Shown in pieces: positions 34,076 to 45,800 of a stretch of 64,000 bases of DNA. Position 1 is the first letter of the stretch. Each line of letters begins with the position of its first letter. A program made the position numbers and the translations under genes. Source of the stretch: Bactericera cockerelli (taxonomy: Eukaryota; Arthropoda; Insecta; Hemiptera; Triozidae); NCBI GenBank assembly GCA_024516035.1, contig CM044957.1, positions 19,055,224-19,119,223 of the forward strand, in the 5' to 3' direction. Under the pieces are notes generated by a model. The model was given only the letters and a program-made list of their open reading frames with translations, was not told the DNA's origin and did no database searches.

Positions 34076-34842
34076 GGGCGCATTACGATTCGGCCCAAAA
34101 AGGTTTATGAAAAAGGTTTTCGATTACAGGTAAAAAAGGTCACCGAACGATTCGGCCCAGTGCAACATTTGAAGTACCGTACATATTGAGGGATTTTTTA
34201 TTATTCAACATTAAATTACGGAATTACCTTCTATGTATATCAGGCTTTGGCCTTCTATGTATTAGGCATGGCCTACTATGTATTTTACCTAACCCTACTA
34301 TATTCTTAAGGCATGGCCTTCTATGCATTTTACCTAACCCTACTATAAACCTGAGGCATTGCCTTATATTATGTATTAACCCTAACCCTACTATATTCTT
34401 GAGGCATGGCCTTCTATGTATTTTACCTAACCCTACTATAAACCTAAGGCATTGCCTTCTATGTATTATCCCTAACCCTACTATATTCTTGAGGCATGGC
34501 CTTCTATGTATTTTACCTAACCCTACTATATTCTTGAGGCATGGCCTTCTATGTATATTACCTAACCCTACTGTCAAACACTCAAATAAACACTGATAAC
34601 AAAGATGACTGTTACTGGTTCAAAACAATAACATCGTGAACATCGACATTGTTCTCAGTTCTTTCAGGGCAACGTTTCCATACTATTTTATAGGGATTTT
34701 TTGGTGGAATGAAAGTGGGACTTTTTGTTAGAATGAAAGTGGGACTTTTTGTGTGGGATCAAAACTTGATAGTGTGTTTTGGGACGAATCATGCTATGGA
34801 AAAGGTCTCCTCAGGTAATTTGGGCCGAATCGTGAAGTTCCC
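34076..34842. mobile_element. 8-bp-TSD element with minisatellite core, related family, copy C
   Basis: GTTTGTTC lies directly outside both ends (34068-34075 and 34843-34850). Terminal inverted repeats read GGGCGCATTACGATTCGGCC (left) and GGGAACTTCACGATTCGGCC (right, complement). The motif ACGATTCGGCCCA recurs subterminally at about 34084, 34147 and, inverted, 34820. The core (about 34235-34575) is the same 45-bp minisatellite as in copies A and B but in the opposite orientation (GGCATGGCCTTCTATGTA, ACCTAACCCTACTATA), about eight units. The terminal sequences are not those of A/B. No transposase. Confidence 0.88.
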
Positions 34843-35221
34843 GTTTGTTCATACGAAGGAAAAACCCTATTATCAAGCAAAACGCTAGTTTTGCAACGCC
34901 AAGAAAACCTAAACATTCGCGAGAATGTATTATTTTTCTTTTGTAATTTTGACCTTCTTAGACATTTTTAATTTTAAAATCCGATTACGAATTCTCCAAC
35001 AATAGGCTACCATTTACCTGATCTCCATTTATTGTAGTAGTAAAGTGTGTGTGATTTTATTTGTGGTAAAACACAAGGACTCTTCGCAATTTTTGTGGGT
35101 AGCGTAGCATTGCTAAGAGTTCTATTACATTAATTTCTTTTTACTCTGGTAATGCCGCCACTGGTCGCAACTCATATAAGTATCTACTAATTTTTCCTCA
35201 AGAGTTATGAATGGACTCCGA

Positions 35222-35330
35222 ACATACAAGTACAGAGCAGAAAAATTCCTCCCCCACTGGGGATCGAACCCAGGTCACCATGCATGCAATGCCTAGCGCG
35301 CTAACTCACTCGGCCACGGTGACTACCTGT
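35222..35330 (-). mobile_element. tRNA-like SINE or tRNA pseudogene, family C, copy 1
   Basis: The reverse complement reads GTGGCCGAGTGAGTTAGCGC (A box) and GGGTTCGATCCCCAGT (B box), with GCATGCATGGTGACC between and AATTTTTCTGCTCTGTA after. The same landmarks recur, decayed, at 45714-45800. The anticodon region is not tRNA-like enough for a functional gene. Confidence 0.6.
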
Positions 35331-35339
35331 AGTAGTGAA

Positions 35340-35960
35340 GTGTTTAGTTGATAAAATCTCCATTCATTTCATTGATATTGCTTTGTTGCCGCAGGCACAG
35401 GTATTGTGTGGCTCAGTGTTGTCTGTAGGCTAGTTTCTTTTCCTCTCTTACAGCAGATATATGATTTCATGTTCCCTATTTTTTAATTTTTTTCTCTCTC
35501 GTTGGGGCTCTTGTTTTTTTCTGATTCTTCTTTTCTTCATTTCAGACACAGGTAGGTATTTATTTTTGCCCGATTTTAAGTTACACAAAAAAAACCATCT
35601 TTCGGCACTTTCGGTCCGAGTGTTGGGAATAATGTTCTGGTTTTCTGTGGTAGGTGCACATACGGATACTTACTATCTCAGATTCATTAGCTGCTATTCC
35701 TGTGTAGAGTTTCCTGTCGTTCAAGATAGTATAAAAGTACTCTCTTATCTGAACCTGTAGGTCTAATTGTGACAAGCATTATTGCCAGAGATTAGAGGAC
35801 CACCTCAATTCCGTCTTTTTTTTTCGCCCCCTATCTTCCTTCTTCCGAGAGAGGGCTAACAATACCACAAAGCTACTTTTCACATGAATTTCAACATCTA
35901 TTTTATTACTTTCATACTAATTGTAAGTACCTATTTTATGAGGAAGGATGAAACTAAAAA
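35340..35960. other. pyrimidine-rich region with exon-like splice signals, no gene called
   Basis: CTTCATTTCAG at 35543-35553 is followed after only six bases (ACACAG) by GTAGGT, and a similar GCAG-GCACAG-GTATTG string lies at about 35392. A six-base microexon is conceivable but unsupported. Confidence 0.2.
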
Positions 35961-35965
35961 GCCAA

Positions 35966-36145
35966 TAACCTGTGGTTGAGTGATGGTGAAGGCGCTAGTC
36001 TGGTAATCCAGGAAGTGGGATCCTTTGGTTCGAGTTCCACACAATGTATGAATTTTCCGTATTAATTTGAGTTCACGACGTGTTATAAGCACTATGAGCA
36101 CCTATTCTCATCCAGTGGTCACCTTTCACTAAAGGGTCTATTATA
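35966..36145 (+). mobile_element. tRNA-like SINE, family D, copy 1
   Basis: TGGTTGAGTGATGGTGAAGG (A-box like), CTGGTAATCCAGGAAGTGGG and GGTTCGAGTTCC (B box), followed by GAATTTTCCGTATTAATTTGA and a weak tail. The CTGGTAATCCAG block is shared with 41237-41345 on the other strand. Confidence 0.5.
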
Positions 36146-38215
36146 ATTATAATAATACTTATTATATTGGATATCAAGAACTACAACCGATAACCATGTA
36201 AGCTGTTTTTCTTATTTTGTGAAGTGTAATTAAAAATAAGTATGGTGAAATCAGACCCATGTTCCTATGTCAAAAAATATCTCGCATGGTTCTAAAATAC
36301 ATGATCTGCGCCATGTGGAATGAAGGGGATGATTTATTGCCCTCCCGTTTGTCTGGTTTTTGGTTCAAGTATATTTTGGTTTCTCAAAACAAAGGTACAC
36401 ACTTGTTGGCTTGCATTTTTTATTCTTGTTAAAACGTTACATATTTCGGCGAACATGTTGTTGCTTGTATAATACAGGTAGGTCCTCAGGGTCTCATTAA
36501 AATCTTCTTTTTCTTTGGTACTGTCCCTTTGAGATGGCGCTTTTATTATTATTTATCTTTTTTGTTGTATTGTATGTAGCATGGTAAAGTATATAGTTTA
36601 TTAGATTGGCGGTTTTTTTTTTAAATTGGGAGTTCCATTAGGTGTGCCATTTAGTTCAATAGGGCACCTTTTTACTACATTTACAATCTCTTAGAACGTT
36701 TGCGGTACATCTTCAAGAAGTATTTTTTGTAGGTATGTCTGTCCTCTGTCCCTATCACATAATTTATAAGTTCAAGTACTACTTCATGTACACTGTCTTT
36801 GAAGCTCCATACGTGTAAAAAATAGTCAACGTGGCTCAATTTGGCGCCATCTTTCATTGCATAAACTAATATGAATTGAGAAAAATCAATGCATCGTCGG
36901 ACTGAAGTTTTGACCACCCCACCAATGGTAGACTGTGTTGAGATCGTTCAGTGATTACGTGAATACATGTAAGCTTCAAGAAATTTTTCGAAAATTCTGT
37001 TCCCGAAGAATTTTGTTTGTTAAAAGTATCACATTTTTGAACGCTCGGTCTCAACATGAAAAGGTCACACACAGTTAGTACTCGTTGCTCATCATTTTGG
37101 CCCCTCCTGGTTCATGATTCATGTTTTCGTAAACAAAGATGATTTTTTTATGAGTCATTTTGTAAACGGGTGATATCTTGAGTAGCTGTTTACATGTGTT
37201 CGTGCTGTTCCTAGGTGCTTTACTCATATGTAGCAGGTACTCAAGTGCATTCCTTACATTATTACATTGTACCTACCGTCTACTTCACTAAATTAGTGTG
37301 AAGTGTTAACGCGCACTCTGTCCGGGATAGCATGAGATTTTTCTCGAGTGATGGATTTTTTTAGAAATATCAAGAAATGGTAGATCCATAAAATATTTTT
37401 TCAAAAATATTTTCCCTTGTGAAAGAGAGAAAAAAAAAACATTTTGTAGAGAAAAAAAATGGGCTTGGGCTAGGGTTGTTCTACATAAATCCTGATGCAC
37501 TTAGGTTCAACACTACAAGATAACTGGACATGAACTAACTTGCACAAGTACTGATATTATTATTAGTAGTAGGTAAAAGTATTAGTAGTTGTTACAAGTA
37601 AAGTTCTTGTGGTGGTAGTACCATTATTATTATTTTCCATGGTAACGTTGAACTTTTGAAAGTAAATTTACCTACCTATGAACGCCTTGCAATGTCTTCC
37701 ATAATAAAGATAAACTTGCAGGTACTTGGCAGACATAAGCAGAGCAATAAACCAGAATATTTACTGGGAGGAGGGGCCCGGCCCCCTCTTTTCTTGCCTG
37801 AGAAATTTATTGCTGTATGAGTCAGCAGAGAGACAGGGGCAAGGGCGCAGGTACTGGGGGGAGGGGGAGGTGCTATGTCAGCTGAAGTACATGTGTACAT
37901 TGGAAATACCAACATTTGCCATAGCTAAAAAATAACTATGAGTCGTAATACTTAACATAGGTATTTTTGTAGAAGTAGTTATTTTGCTAAAGATTTTTTT
38001 TTCTTCGAAAATTTCTAGCTTAGCAGCGAAAGGCGGATCTGGACCAATATAGTAGAGGTAGAATTTATAAAGATACATTTCCAGGACTTGAGCCCGAGTT
38101 TAGCAGAAGTCTCACACAAACATTATTTTATGTCTATGAAAATACGCAATTTTCAAATATTGTAGGTAGACCTTATTAAAACTGCCGTACTGCCGATTTA
38201 CGTACTTCAGCCACT
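36146..38215. other. ORF-poor putative intron sequence
   Basis: No supported gene. A G-rich tract (GGGGGGAGGGGGAGGTG) lies at 37856-37872 and TAGTAGT-type simple sequence at 37558-37635. Confidence 0.4.
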
Positions 38216-38472
38216 GCTGACTCAACGGTAACAGTTAGGTAAAAATCAATGTCAAATTTGTTATTAGCACCTCAAAATCATTGGATTTGAAATGTTGCAA
38301 CCCCCATTTAAGATGTATAGTAAAAAAAGTCCAAGCGGTACCTCCAATATACCAATAAATTGGGGCCGGGTCCAAAAAAGCTCAAGATATCAATAAAATA
38401 ATCAAAGAAAACCCCCATTATTTTTTTACAATAAGAAAATGTTGTTCTCCAACCTTTTTTGTGTATTCAACC
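38216..38472 (+). repeat. dispersed repeat family R, copy 3 (interrupted by element B)
   Basis: AAAAATCAATGTCAAATTTG, CCTCAAAATCATTGGATTTG and GGGGCCGGGTCC match the copy at 480-620, ending at TTTTTTGTGT where element B has inserted with its duplicated target ATTCAACC. Confidence 0.65.
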
Positions 38473-39218
38473 GGCAATAGGTGAGTTCGGTGCGAAGATT
38501 ACCCGCACCTTTTTCGCACGTATGAATTCGGTGCCGCCGAAAAAAGGTGATGTATGAGTTCGGTGCGGTCCTAATGACTTATAAATTGATTGTTTTTTTA
38601 TAATGTACTCTGTTGCCTGTTAACAGTCATCCTGCTGTTATTAAGTTAGTAGATTATGTTGTAGACAGTTACATTCAGCAAGGCTGTCCATTTCCTCCTT
38701 GAAGGCCATGCCTAGGGTTAATAGTAGGGTTAGGTAAAATACAATGAAGGCCATGCCTTGGGTTTATAGTAGGGTTAGGTAAAATACAATGAAGGCCATG
38801 CCTTGGGTTTATAGTAGGGTTAGGTAAAATACAATGAAGGCCATGCCTTGGGTTTATAGTAGGGTTAGGTAAAATACATTGAAGGCCATGCCTTGGGTTT
38901 ATAGTAGGGTTAGGTAAAATACAATGAAGGCCATGCCTTGGGTTTATAGTAGGGTTAGGTAAAATACAATGAAGGCCATGCCTTGGTTTTATAGTAGGGT
39001 TAGGTAAAATACAATGAAGGCCATGCCTCGGTTTATTAATTGAAGGCCATGTCTATAAGGAAAAAAATACTATAATTACCTGATCATCAGGGCAAGTACC
39101 AGGGCACCGAATTCATACATGACCTTTTTTAGGCGGCACCGAATTCATACATGACCTTTTTTAGGCGGCACCGAACTCATACATTTTTTTATTTTCCGCA
39201 CCGAACTCATACGTAGCC
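38473..39218. mobile_element. 8-bp-TSD element with minisatellite core, copy B
   Basis: ATTCAACC lies directly outside both ends (38465-38472 and 39219-39226). The element is nearly identical to copy A throughout: the same GGCAATAGGTGAGTTCGG start, the same subterminal motifs, the same right end (CACCGAACTCATAC). The minisatellite has one fewer 45-bp unit than A plus a truncated last unit, which explains most of the length difference (746 against 764 bp). The high A/B similarity suggests recent activity. Confidence 0.9.
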
Positions 39219-39583
39219 ATTCAACCAATCCAAGGAGACGGCCCACCAATCTATGTATGTAATTGATCCCCGTATATTTTGGGTACTCTTTGTATAGATT
39301 TTGTTGCACTCTGTATGAATCTTCACAGCAAGATATTGACTACATCTTGTCATCTCAGTGTACGTACATATTACATGCATTCCTTGGTATGTGTATGCAT
39401 TTCTAAGACCCCACAGTCTTCGTGTTATGTTGTTGCACACGAACATTTTGCATGCACTTGGAACCACTATAGTAGTTCTGAACTACTTCACTGCTACTGA
39501 ATACCCAAGCAACTATCTGCTCATAAATTTGCTTTGCTGATTTTTTCATAATGATTATTAAAATAATTGAACTATTTTACTTT

Positions 39584-39654
39584 GAGAAGTCAATTGGGAA
39601 AAGGAGCTTTGGTGTTGTATAACTAGCAGAAAGTCGCGTCGCCATAAAGGTTTT
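39584..39654 (+). pseudogene. possible protein-kinase glycine-loop fragment
   Basis: One frame reads EKSIGKRSFGVV-stop-LAESRVAIKVF, resembling a kinase glycine-rich loop (IGxGxFGVVY) and the VAIK lysine, with one Gly replaced by Arg and the Tyr replaced by a stop. Only 24 codons, no further kinase motifs found. Could be chance. Confidence 0.3.
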
Positions 39655-39796
39655 TTCCCGTACTGACATACCCAAAAGAGACTGCATGGGCCCAATTATT
39701 CATTTAGCCAATACGTTTCCGAGCTGCGTTGATTATGAATGAATGCGTTGATTATCTTATAAAAACTTTTCTGGTCTGTTCCTAGATATATAATAG

Positions 39797-40111
39797 TGTC
39801 ATGGTCAAAATACAGGCTATGCCAACAAAGGTAGAAGGACAACAACTCAACCACCAATATTACACATTTTAGAAGAGTTTGTTTCAAACAAAACCAGTCA
39901 TGATGAAATTGATGAAGCCATCAAAAGTATCAAAACACACTCAAGAAAAACCACCCATCGTAACCTATTTCGCTATAATGACGTTACATTAATAGAGCCA
40001 TCACTAGAATGCAGCAGGTATCAATTACAGCTTGAAACCCTGCAATTAAATATCAAGGGGGGTCGAGAGAATAACACAAGATGCTGTGTACAAGATAGAT
40101 GTTGGGTTTGA
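39797..40111 (+). other. open frame without ATG, about 104 codons, unidentified
   Basis: A frame open between stops lies at 39797-40111 with a hydrophilic, K/T/E-rich composition (contains HILEEFVSNKTSHDEIDEAI). It lacks an initiator ATG and clear splice sites. I do not recognise a family. It may be part of an unrecognised relic together with the kinase-like fragment upstream. Confidence 0.25.
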
Positions 40112-40563
40112 GAAAGAAGAGTGAGAACTACACCAGCGCAGCGGCTGCTTCTGACTCACCATGGGTAGGACCAGACTGAGGACCGCTCGTCTGGTACAAA
40201 GGTAAGGTGGTTTAGGATATATTTTGCAACATGGCGTGTTATATGGGCTGCAAGAAACCGAGAGATGTTTTACAATCATCACAGCGATGAGCTGAATTCT
40301 ACACCGTCTCTTGGTATAAAAACCTTGCAATTTCTCCAAGCTGGTTTTGCATCTCGTAGGTACTGAGTACAGTTGTGTGGCTGAAACCTAATGGCTGAAA
40401 TAAGCCTTAATGCTTACGCCTGACGCAAGAGCAGAGCAAACATACTAGACAATTCCACGGCTTTAAAAGTGCGTTTCAAGTTACTGATCTTAATATAAAA
40501 AATCCATTTACATGCATTCATTCATAAAAAGTCTCTGGTATAAAAAATGGTCAGAAGTTCTCA

Positions 40564-41745
40564 CTTAACATACCACATGAAGCTTTCTACCAAGAAGTGC
40601 AGTAAATCTCTGTCTGGGGCTGCCAGCTATGTACGAGTAGGTATATACATACCTTAAGTTACGTCTTTCTTAAGCAATCAACTCGATTTAGACAGCCAAG
40701 TTCTGGAAATCTCAGGCGTGTTCCGGCGCCGCCTCGGGAGAATTCGGTATCAGAAAGAAAAAGAAAAACATTTTGCATTTTGTCATTCTGAATTAAATTA
40801 TGCTAAATGAATTTCTATTAATAGTCTCTTAAAACAAAGAAATTTTTCAAAACTGAAAGTAACGGAAAAAAAAACGTTTTTACCTCTGAGCTGGTGCAAG
40901 GGAAAAAGATGTTCTATAAAAAATTAAAAAAAAGTTTATAAGCAAGTACCTTAGTATTCTTTCGGGAGAGAGACAGAGAGCGAAAGCAAAGTTAAATTAG
41001 CTCGGAAAAGTTAATTTGAAAAGTTTACGTTTTAAAATGGAGAAGAAAAAAAATGTCATCAATTTCTATTAGTCGGGTGGGTCTTTTCTACCAGGGTTTA
41101 CATAATTATTTACTTAGTATGTATTATTAGAACATTTAAGCCAGCTGATAGTATGCAACTACTCGTATATGCATCTTACATGTAGTATGTGTAATAATAT
41201 GTAATTACAGTAGTTAGCCCCACTATAATTATCATATGGTCAAAATTCCAAATGGACGGATAACATGTCATGTCCTGGCCGGGTTTCGAATCCGCAATCT
41301 CTGGATTACCAGATAGACGAGACGACGCCTTGACCACTGAGCAATTGGGAATGATTTTTGTAACAGTTGTACAAATACTTATGTTCCCCATAACTGATTT
41401 CCAGTGTTGCGACTTATTGCCAACGTCAGTCCCTCTCCATGCCACACTGTGTGAACGGATAGTAGTCCCACTCACCACCCTAAGAAATACAAGGGAGCAG
41501 TAGTCCGTTCCAGAAAGACTCTCCAATCTCAAAATACCCGGATCTTCGTTTCAACTGTCACAAAACGCACTCTGATTACTCATTGCGTTCAAATTAATGT
41601 GGAGATTATAAGAGTGGAGAGTTTTTCTGGAACGGACTACAAGTATCATTGGAAGACAAAATTAAGTCATTCATATACATAGCTGGCAGCCCCAGACACA
41701 GATTTACTGCACTTCTTGGGAGAAAGCTTCATGCGGTATATTAAG
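40564..41745. repeat. widely spaced inverted repeat pair with a nested second pair
   Basis: 40564-40633 (CTTAACATACCACATGAAGC through GCTGCCAGCTATGTA) is the reverse complement of 41676-41745 with about five mismatches in 70. Inside, 41500-41525 (GTAGTCCGTTCCAGAAAGAC) is mirrored by 41616-41641. No transposase frame is visible between. It may be a foldback element or a rearranged one. Confidence 0.6.
41237..41345 (-). mobile_element. tRNA-like SINE, family D, copy 2
   Basis: The reverse complement reads TTGCTCAGTGGTCAAGGCG (A box), CTGGTAATCCAGAGATTGCG and GGATTCGAAACCC (B box), then GGCCAGGACATGACATGTTA. It lies between the arms of the 40564-41745 inverted repeat. Confidence 0.6.
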
Positions 41746-42353
41746 TGAAAGTCAATGTTTCATCCCTATCGAATAAATAATGAATGCTCTTCTTATTTCA
41801 ATAGAGGACGTCTGACCTTTTTGCACCATTTCTAGAACACTTGATTGCATTTGACGAGATCTATATGATCACCCTTGGACCTTGGGTTTGTTGACGTATT
41901 TCAGAAACACCCTGTATCTAGTGTATCTTTCAGAACGCTTCTACTCTACCTCACTGATTAGAATGATTGTTGACATTGAAGCAGGGTTCCGGGGAAGACC
42001 CTGTATGGGTGGGTAGTTGTTGGTCTAGCTTCCTTTAGAAATTTTCAGCCTTTATTGATCTGGAGAATCGACATGGGAGGGTTGTGAGGATGAGGAGCTA
42101 TTCGACTTTCCTCTCAGAGCTTTGGAACGTGACTTTGGCTGTGAGTAGAGGATTGTGATTGCGCCCCAGTCTCCTCAGTGGCTTTACCGTGGAGATAGGA
42201 ACCCTGTCAATTTACTCTGATATGTTCAGATTAGTGTTTGAATGTCTTGTCAAAGCTAACCTATATACACCTGCCGGAACTAACGCTAGCCCAACTCTTA
42301 AGGTACCTCATCCTTGTATCGAAATGTTGTCTTTTTATCTAATCTGTTGAATT

Positions 42354-42391
42354 AAAAAATGTTCATATCAGGTATGATATGAACATTTTTT
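42354..42391. repeat. perfect 17-bp stem hairpin
   Basis: AAAAAATGTTCATATCA (42354-42370), loop GGTA, then TGATATGAACATTTTTT (42375-42391). A compact perfect palindrome followed by T-rich sequence. Could extrude as a cruciform or mark a short foldback repeat; no partner copy seen. Confidence 0.75.
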
Positions 42392-42399
42392 AGATTTAA

Positions 42400-43930
42400 A
42401 TTCCTTACTAATTTTATAAATAACATGAAATATTAATTGAAAATTTAAACGATTTTTCAAATTGCATGTGTAAAAAAATCCCCTGAGCATTGCGATATCC
42501 CGGGAAGGTGAAGTATATAATTAGTAGACGAAAAAAAATGCAGTAATTTTGTAAAAAATATTACGAGTATGAATAACGAATTACCTCAGAAAAATTTGTT
42601 AAAATTTCAAAAAAGAATAAGAGAGCTCGAAAAAATACAATGGTGACATTATAAAAAAAAAAACACACATTTTCGATTCAATGGAATGTGTCAATATATA
42701 AATGAGTGAATTATCATTTCCAAAATTTCAGTCCACCCACCCTATCCTAGGCATATAAAGAGCCCCGTGAAAATAACCCACACGCATTCAATATACAAAC
42801 ATTGTATTCATTGATGGATGCGGCTACTGAACCGAAAATTAAGGGTGGAACAAAATTTCTTTGAATTCTCTTTGCAGTTACTATTTGAGAGAGACGTGAA
42901 AGGAATCTTGTGAATGTTGTTAGGTGCATACAATGCATTGAATCGAGGAGGTTTTATAAAATGGGGTCATGGACATTAGGACATCTCTCCCCACTAAATA
43001 TGCCTAAAAATAGATTAGGTACCCAATCAACTCTAATTCAATCAGAAATACTGATTATCAGCTCAATTTCCTTTAACATAATGACCGATTGAAATCTTAT
43101 CTTAAAATATAAACCATTTAAAAATTCATTCATAAACAACAGAATTCCGAAACGGCTAGACTCTCAATCTGGCACTTAGTATTTATTACTAAGAAAGCAT
43201 TTTCAATCCTAATAGTACTCCAGCCACGGGCAAAAACTTCAACGGCGACAAAGTGCCGGGTTTTAGCTAGTACTTTCTAAAGCTTGTTATGCATGGAAAG
43301 CAGAAACTCATTGTAGGTTAACCCGTATTTTCTGATATTCATGCACATCTAGTACAACTTTTCACTTTTCTGTTTATACTGATTTACTGATCGAAATCTT
43401 AAAACCCAAAAAAAGTGAACAAGGTACGAATTCTGCATTGGAAAAAAAAACTTTTGTCCATTAAAAGATCTAGGTATAAGTCTCTGGAGAATTTCAGTTT
43501 TATTATATGTATTTGCACAAAAGTTGCCATGCACCAAACAGAAAACGCTCTTAACTGTCTTTGTTTGAGATGAACTTTTGGCGGAACAACTCACTTGTGG
43601 TTTTTGGTTTGAATTGAAGCAATTTATTAAAATAATTATAGGTATGTGCATTAAATTTGTTGAAATATATGTATGTCTCTTAGCTTAGCTGCATGCCATT
43701 AGAAGTTGTGTAAATGCATCTAGGAATGTTGAGAATGAGCAGTTTTACTAGGATAGTTTGGATGGGTCACAAGAAATGTTGATTGTTCTACGTTCAAACT
43801 CCGTTGCATCCCGTACTGTAATACCAAGGTAAATATTAGTGTGATAATTCTGTATGTTCGGATATTCCATCATATAAATACTTCCTTGTTTATTTCTTTA
43901 TGAGCCTTTTTTTGTTCGAGGGATAAGAAA
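42400..43930. other. ORF-poor putative intron sequence
   Basis: Nothing beyond short A/T runs is supported. CATATAAAGAGCC at 42751 looks like a TATA box, but no transcript can be assigned to it. Confidence 0.35.
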
Positions 43931-43932
43931 AG

Positions 43933-44215
43933 TTGTGTGATTTTCACACAAGTTTATTTTTTCCGTAGCCATGAAACAGCTGCTCCTATGCCCATACCGT
44001 AGTAATGCCGCCCCTCTGTTGGGTGAGAAGTGTCACAATACTTCACATTTACATTCTGGGTCAACACGAACTTACCGGAATGTATTTCCCTTACAAACAA
44101 CTGTCACCAAATTTTGAATACATATTTTTCTTGACTCTGGCGTTCGAACCCGGACCTTCCGCATGTCAAACGAGTTTACCACGGAGCTTATCGTGCGCTC
44201 TATAAAACTGACGCC
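43933..44215 (-). mobile_element. tRNA-like SINE, family E, copy 1
   Basis: Landmarks TTTTCCGTAGCCATGAAACAG, CACCAAATTTTGAATACA, GGCGTTCGAACCCGG (B-box complement) and the end TCGTGCGCTC recur in the same order at 63008-63215. The orientation is minus by the B box. The spacer contains GGGTCAACACGAAC. Confidence 0.65.
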
Positions 44216-45713
44216 GCGCGCCGGCGGCTTATTGCACAGGGACTGTCCGTCCAGGTTCTATACACAAGTGAGTCAATCCAGGACTGTATGAAATATTTCC
44301 CTTGGGGGGTAAACAAATTTGAAAATATCGCATGAAAGTTACTCGTGTATGAAATCCATGGTGAATTATAGTGCTATTTCATTGATTGCTACAAACAATG
44401 TTATTGCTCAAGTTTAACTCTAAACAGATAAATGATTAATTTGTCTATGTTTGAATAGGCATTTACTGTACTTAGTTAGAATGCACTTTGGTATGCTAAA
44501 CTTCTTAACGACCTATCCCACATGAATTTTCTGTACATGCCACCTTTATCTATACGGCTTTCCGAGTCAGGTGTTCTGAAGGTTGTGTAAAAAAAAAAGA
44601 TCAATAGGTACTCTTTTTTTTCTCCATAAAAAATGACATCATTTTATTTTTGCAAATAAAAAATGGACTCTTCATGTTCCGTTTTATCCTCGCCTGCAGT
44701 AGGACGCTTACATTGTGATACTGGCATTTGTTATCATTTTGTTAATAACTCAGTGCCCCCCCTCCCTCATACTATGCACATGTGCCACAAAAAAAAAACA
44801 CAATTATTTATCGATTCATAAAAAAGTCCGCAGCTTGATTGAGGAGGAAAAGTGGAATAAATAAAAGTGCATAATGAGTTATTTGAAAAGCTGATTTATT
44901 TTACAAACCACCCGCTTGACCGTACATTGAAACGGTGGTGTGAGTTTTTTTTATGCGCCAATGACAAAGTATACCCATAAAAATATCAAAATAGAACGTT
45001 TCCAAAATTAACCATGGGCTTTTATTTAAGTTATGACACAGAGATGTATATGTACCTTACTACATTAACAAACATGGCACATGACTAGTAGTAGGAGATG
45101 AAATGTCTGGCTCCCCTCAGCAGGCATTAGATGTGACATAGCTCTCCGAAAAATCATTGTGTCTTTCTCTGAAAATTCTCTTCTGAATAATTCGGATCAA
45201 AGGGATACTTCAAGCTTTCAGAAAGTTGTGCCCCAGATTTAAATCTTTGACATGTCATAAAAAAAGAGAACTCGCATCCCATGAAACATTAAATTTTTCA
45301 TCTTGTTTTTTATTTCATGTCAAAACAATTCGGAGAAATTGGAAGTGTGCTATCGTAAATCAAAAGAGGGAAATAATGCTCTCTGTTTATTTCTTCTACT
45401 GAAAAAAATATACATACGTGTATGTATCCAGATTGTACATAAATTCAAGACAAACTTGTCCAAGGAATAATGAAGGGAAATTCTTTGTGAAAGAGACAAG
45501 TTATTGGAAAATGGTTCAAGTGAAGGAACTTTTCCGTAAAGCGTCAAAGCTCTATATTGAGCAACCATCCAGTAACTAGAATTTACTGAATGAAAAACGC
45601 CACAGGATGCTGATATTACACAATTCAGATTCGTAAACCCGGCGGAACATGCCTCCCATTGAAGTTGCAATCTTACAAGCACTATACTTCGGTACTATTA
45701 TAAAAGAGCGAGA
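44216..45713. other. ORF-poor putative intron sequence
   Basis: No supported exon or large repeat is seen here; only homopolymer runs and short AT-rich tracts. Confidence 0.35.
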
Positions 45714-45800
45714 AGTCAACCGTGTCCTAGTGGAGAGAGTATACTAGGGCTTGCATGCATGGTGACAGGATTTTTCTGCTCTGTATTTGGATGCCGGGGT
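45714..45800 (+). mobile_element. tRNA-like SINE, family C, copy 2 (decayed)
   Basis: CAACCGTGTCCTAGTGGAGAG, then GCTTGCATGCATGGTGACAG, then GATTTTTCTGCTCTGTAT correspond in order to the copy at 35222-35330. The B box region is deleted. Confidence 0.55.

Noticed and set aside
34186..34596. 136- and 117-codon repeat frames on both strands
   Set aside because: Both come from the 45-bp minisatellite core of transposon copy C (45 is divisible by 3).
35230..35325. Functional tRNA gene on the minus strand
   Set aside because: A and B boxes are good, but the anticodon and acceptor arms do not pair into a cloverleaf and a decayed sibling exists at 45714, so a SINE or pseudogene fits better.
35548..35560. 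Six-base microexon ACACAG between CATTTCAG and GTAGGT
   Set aside because: Such short flanked strings arise by chance; nothing links it to a gene.
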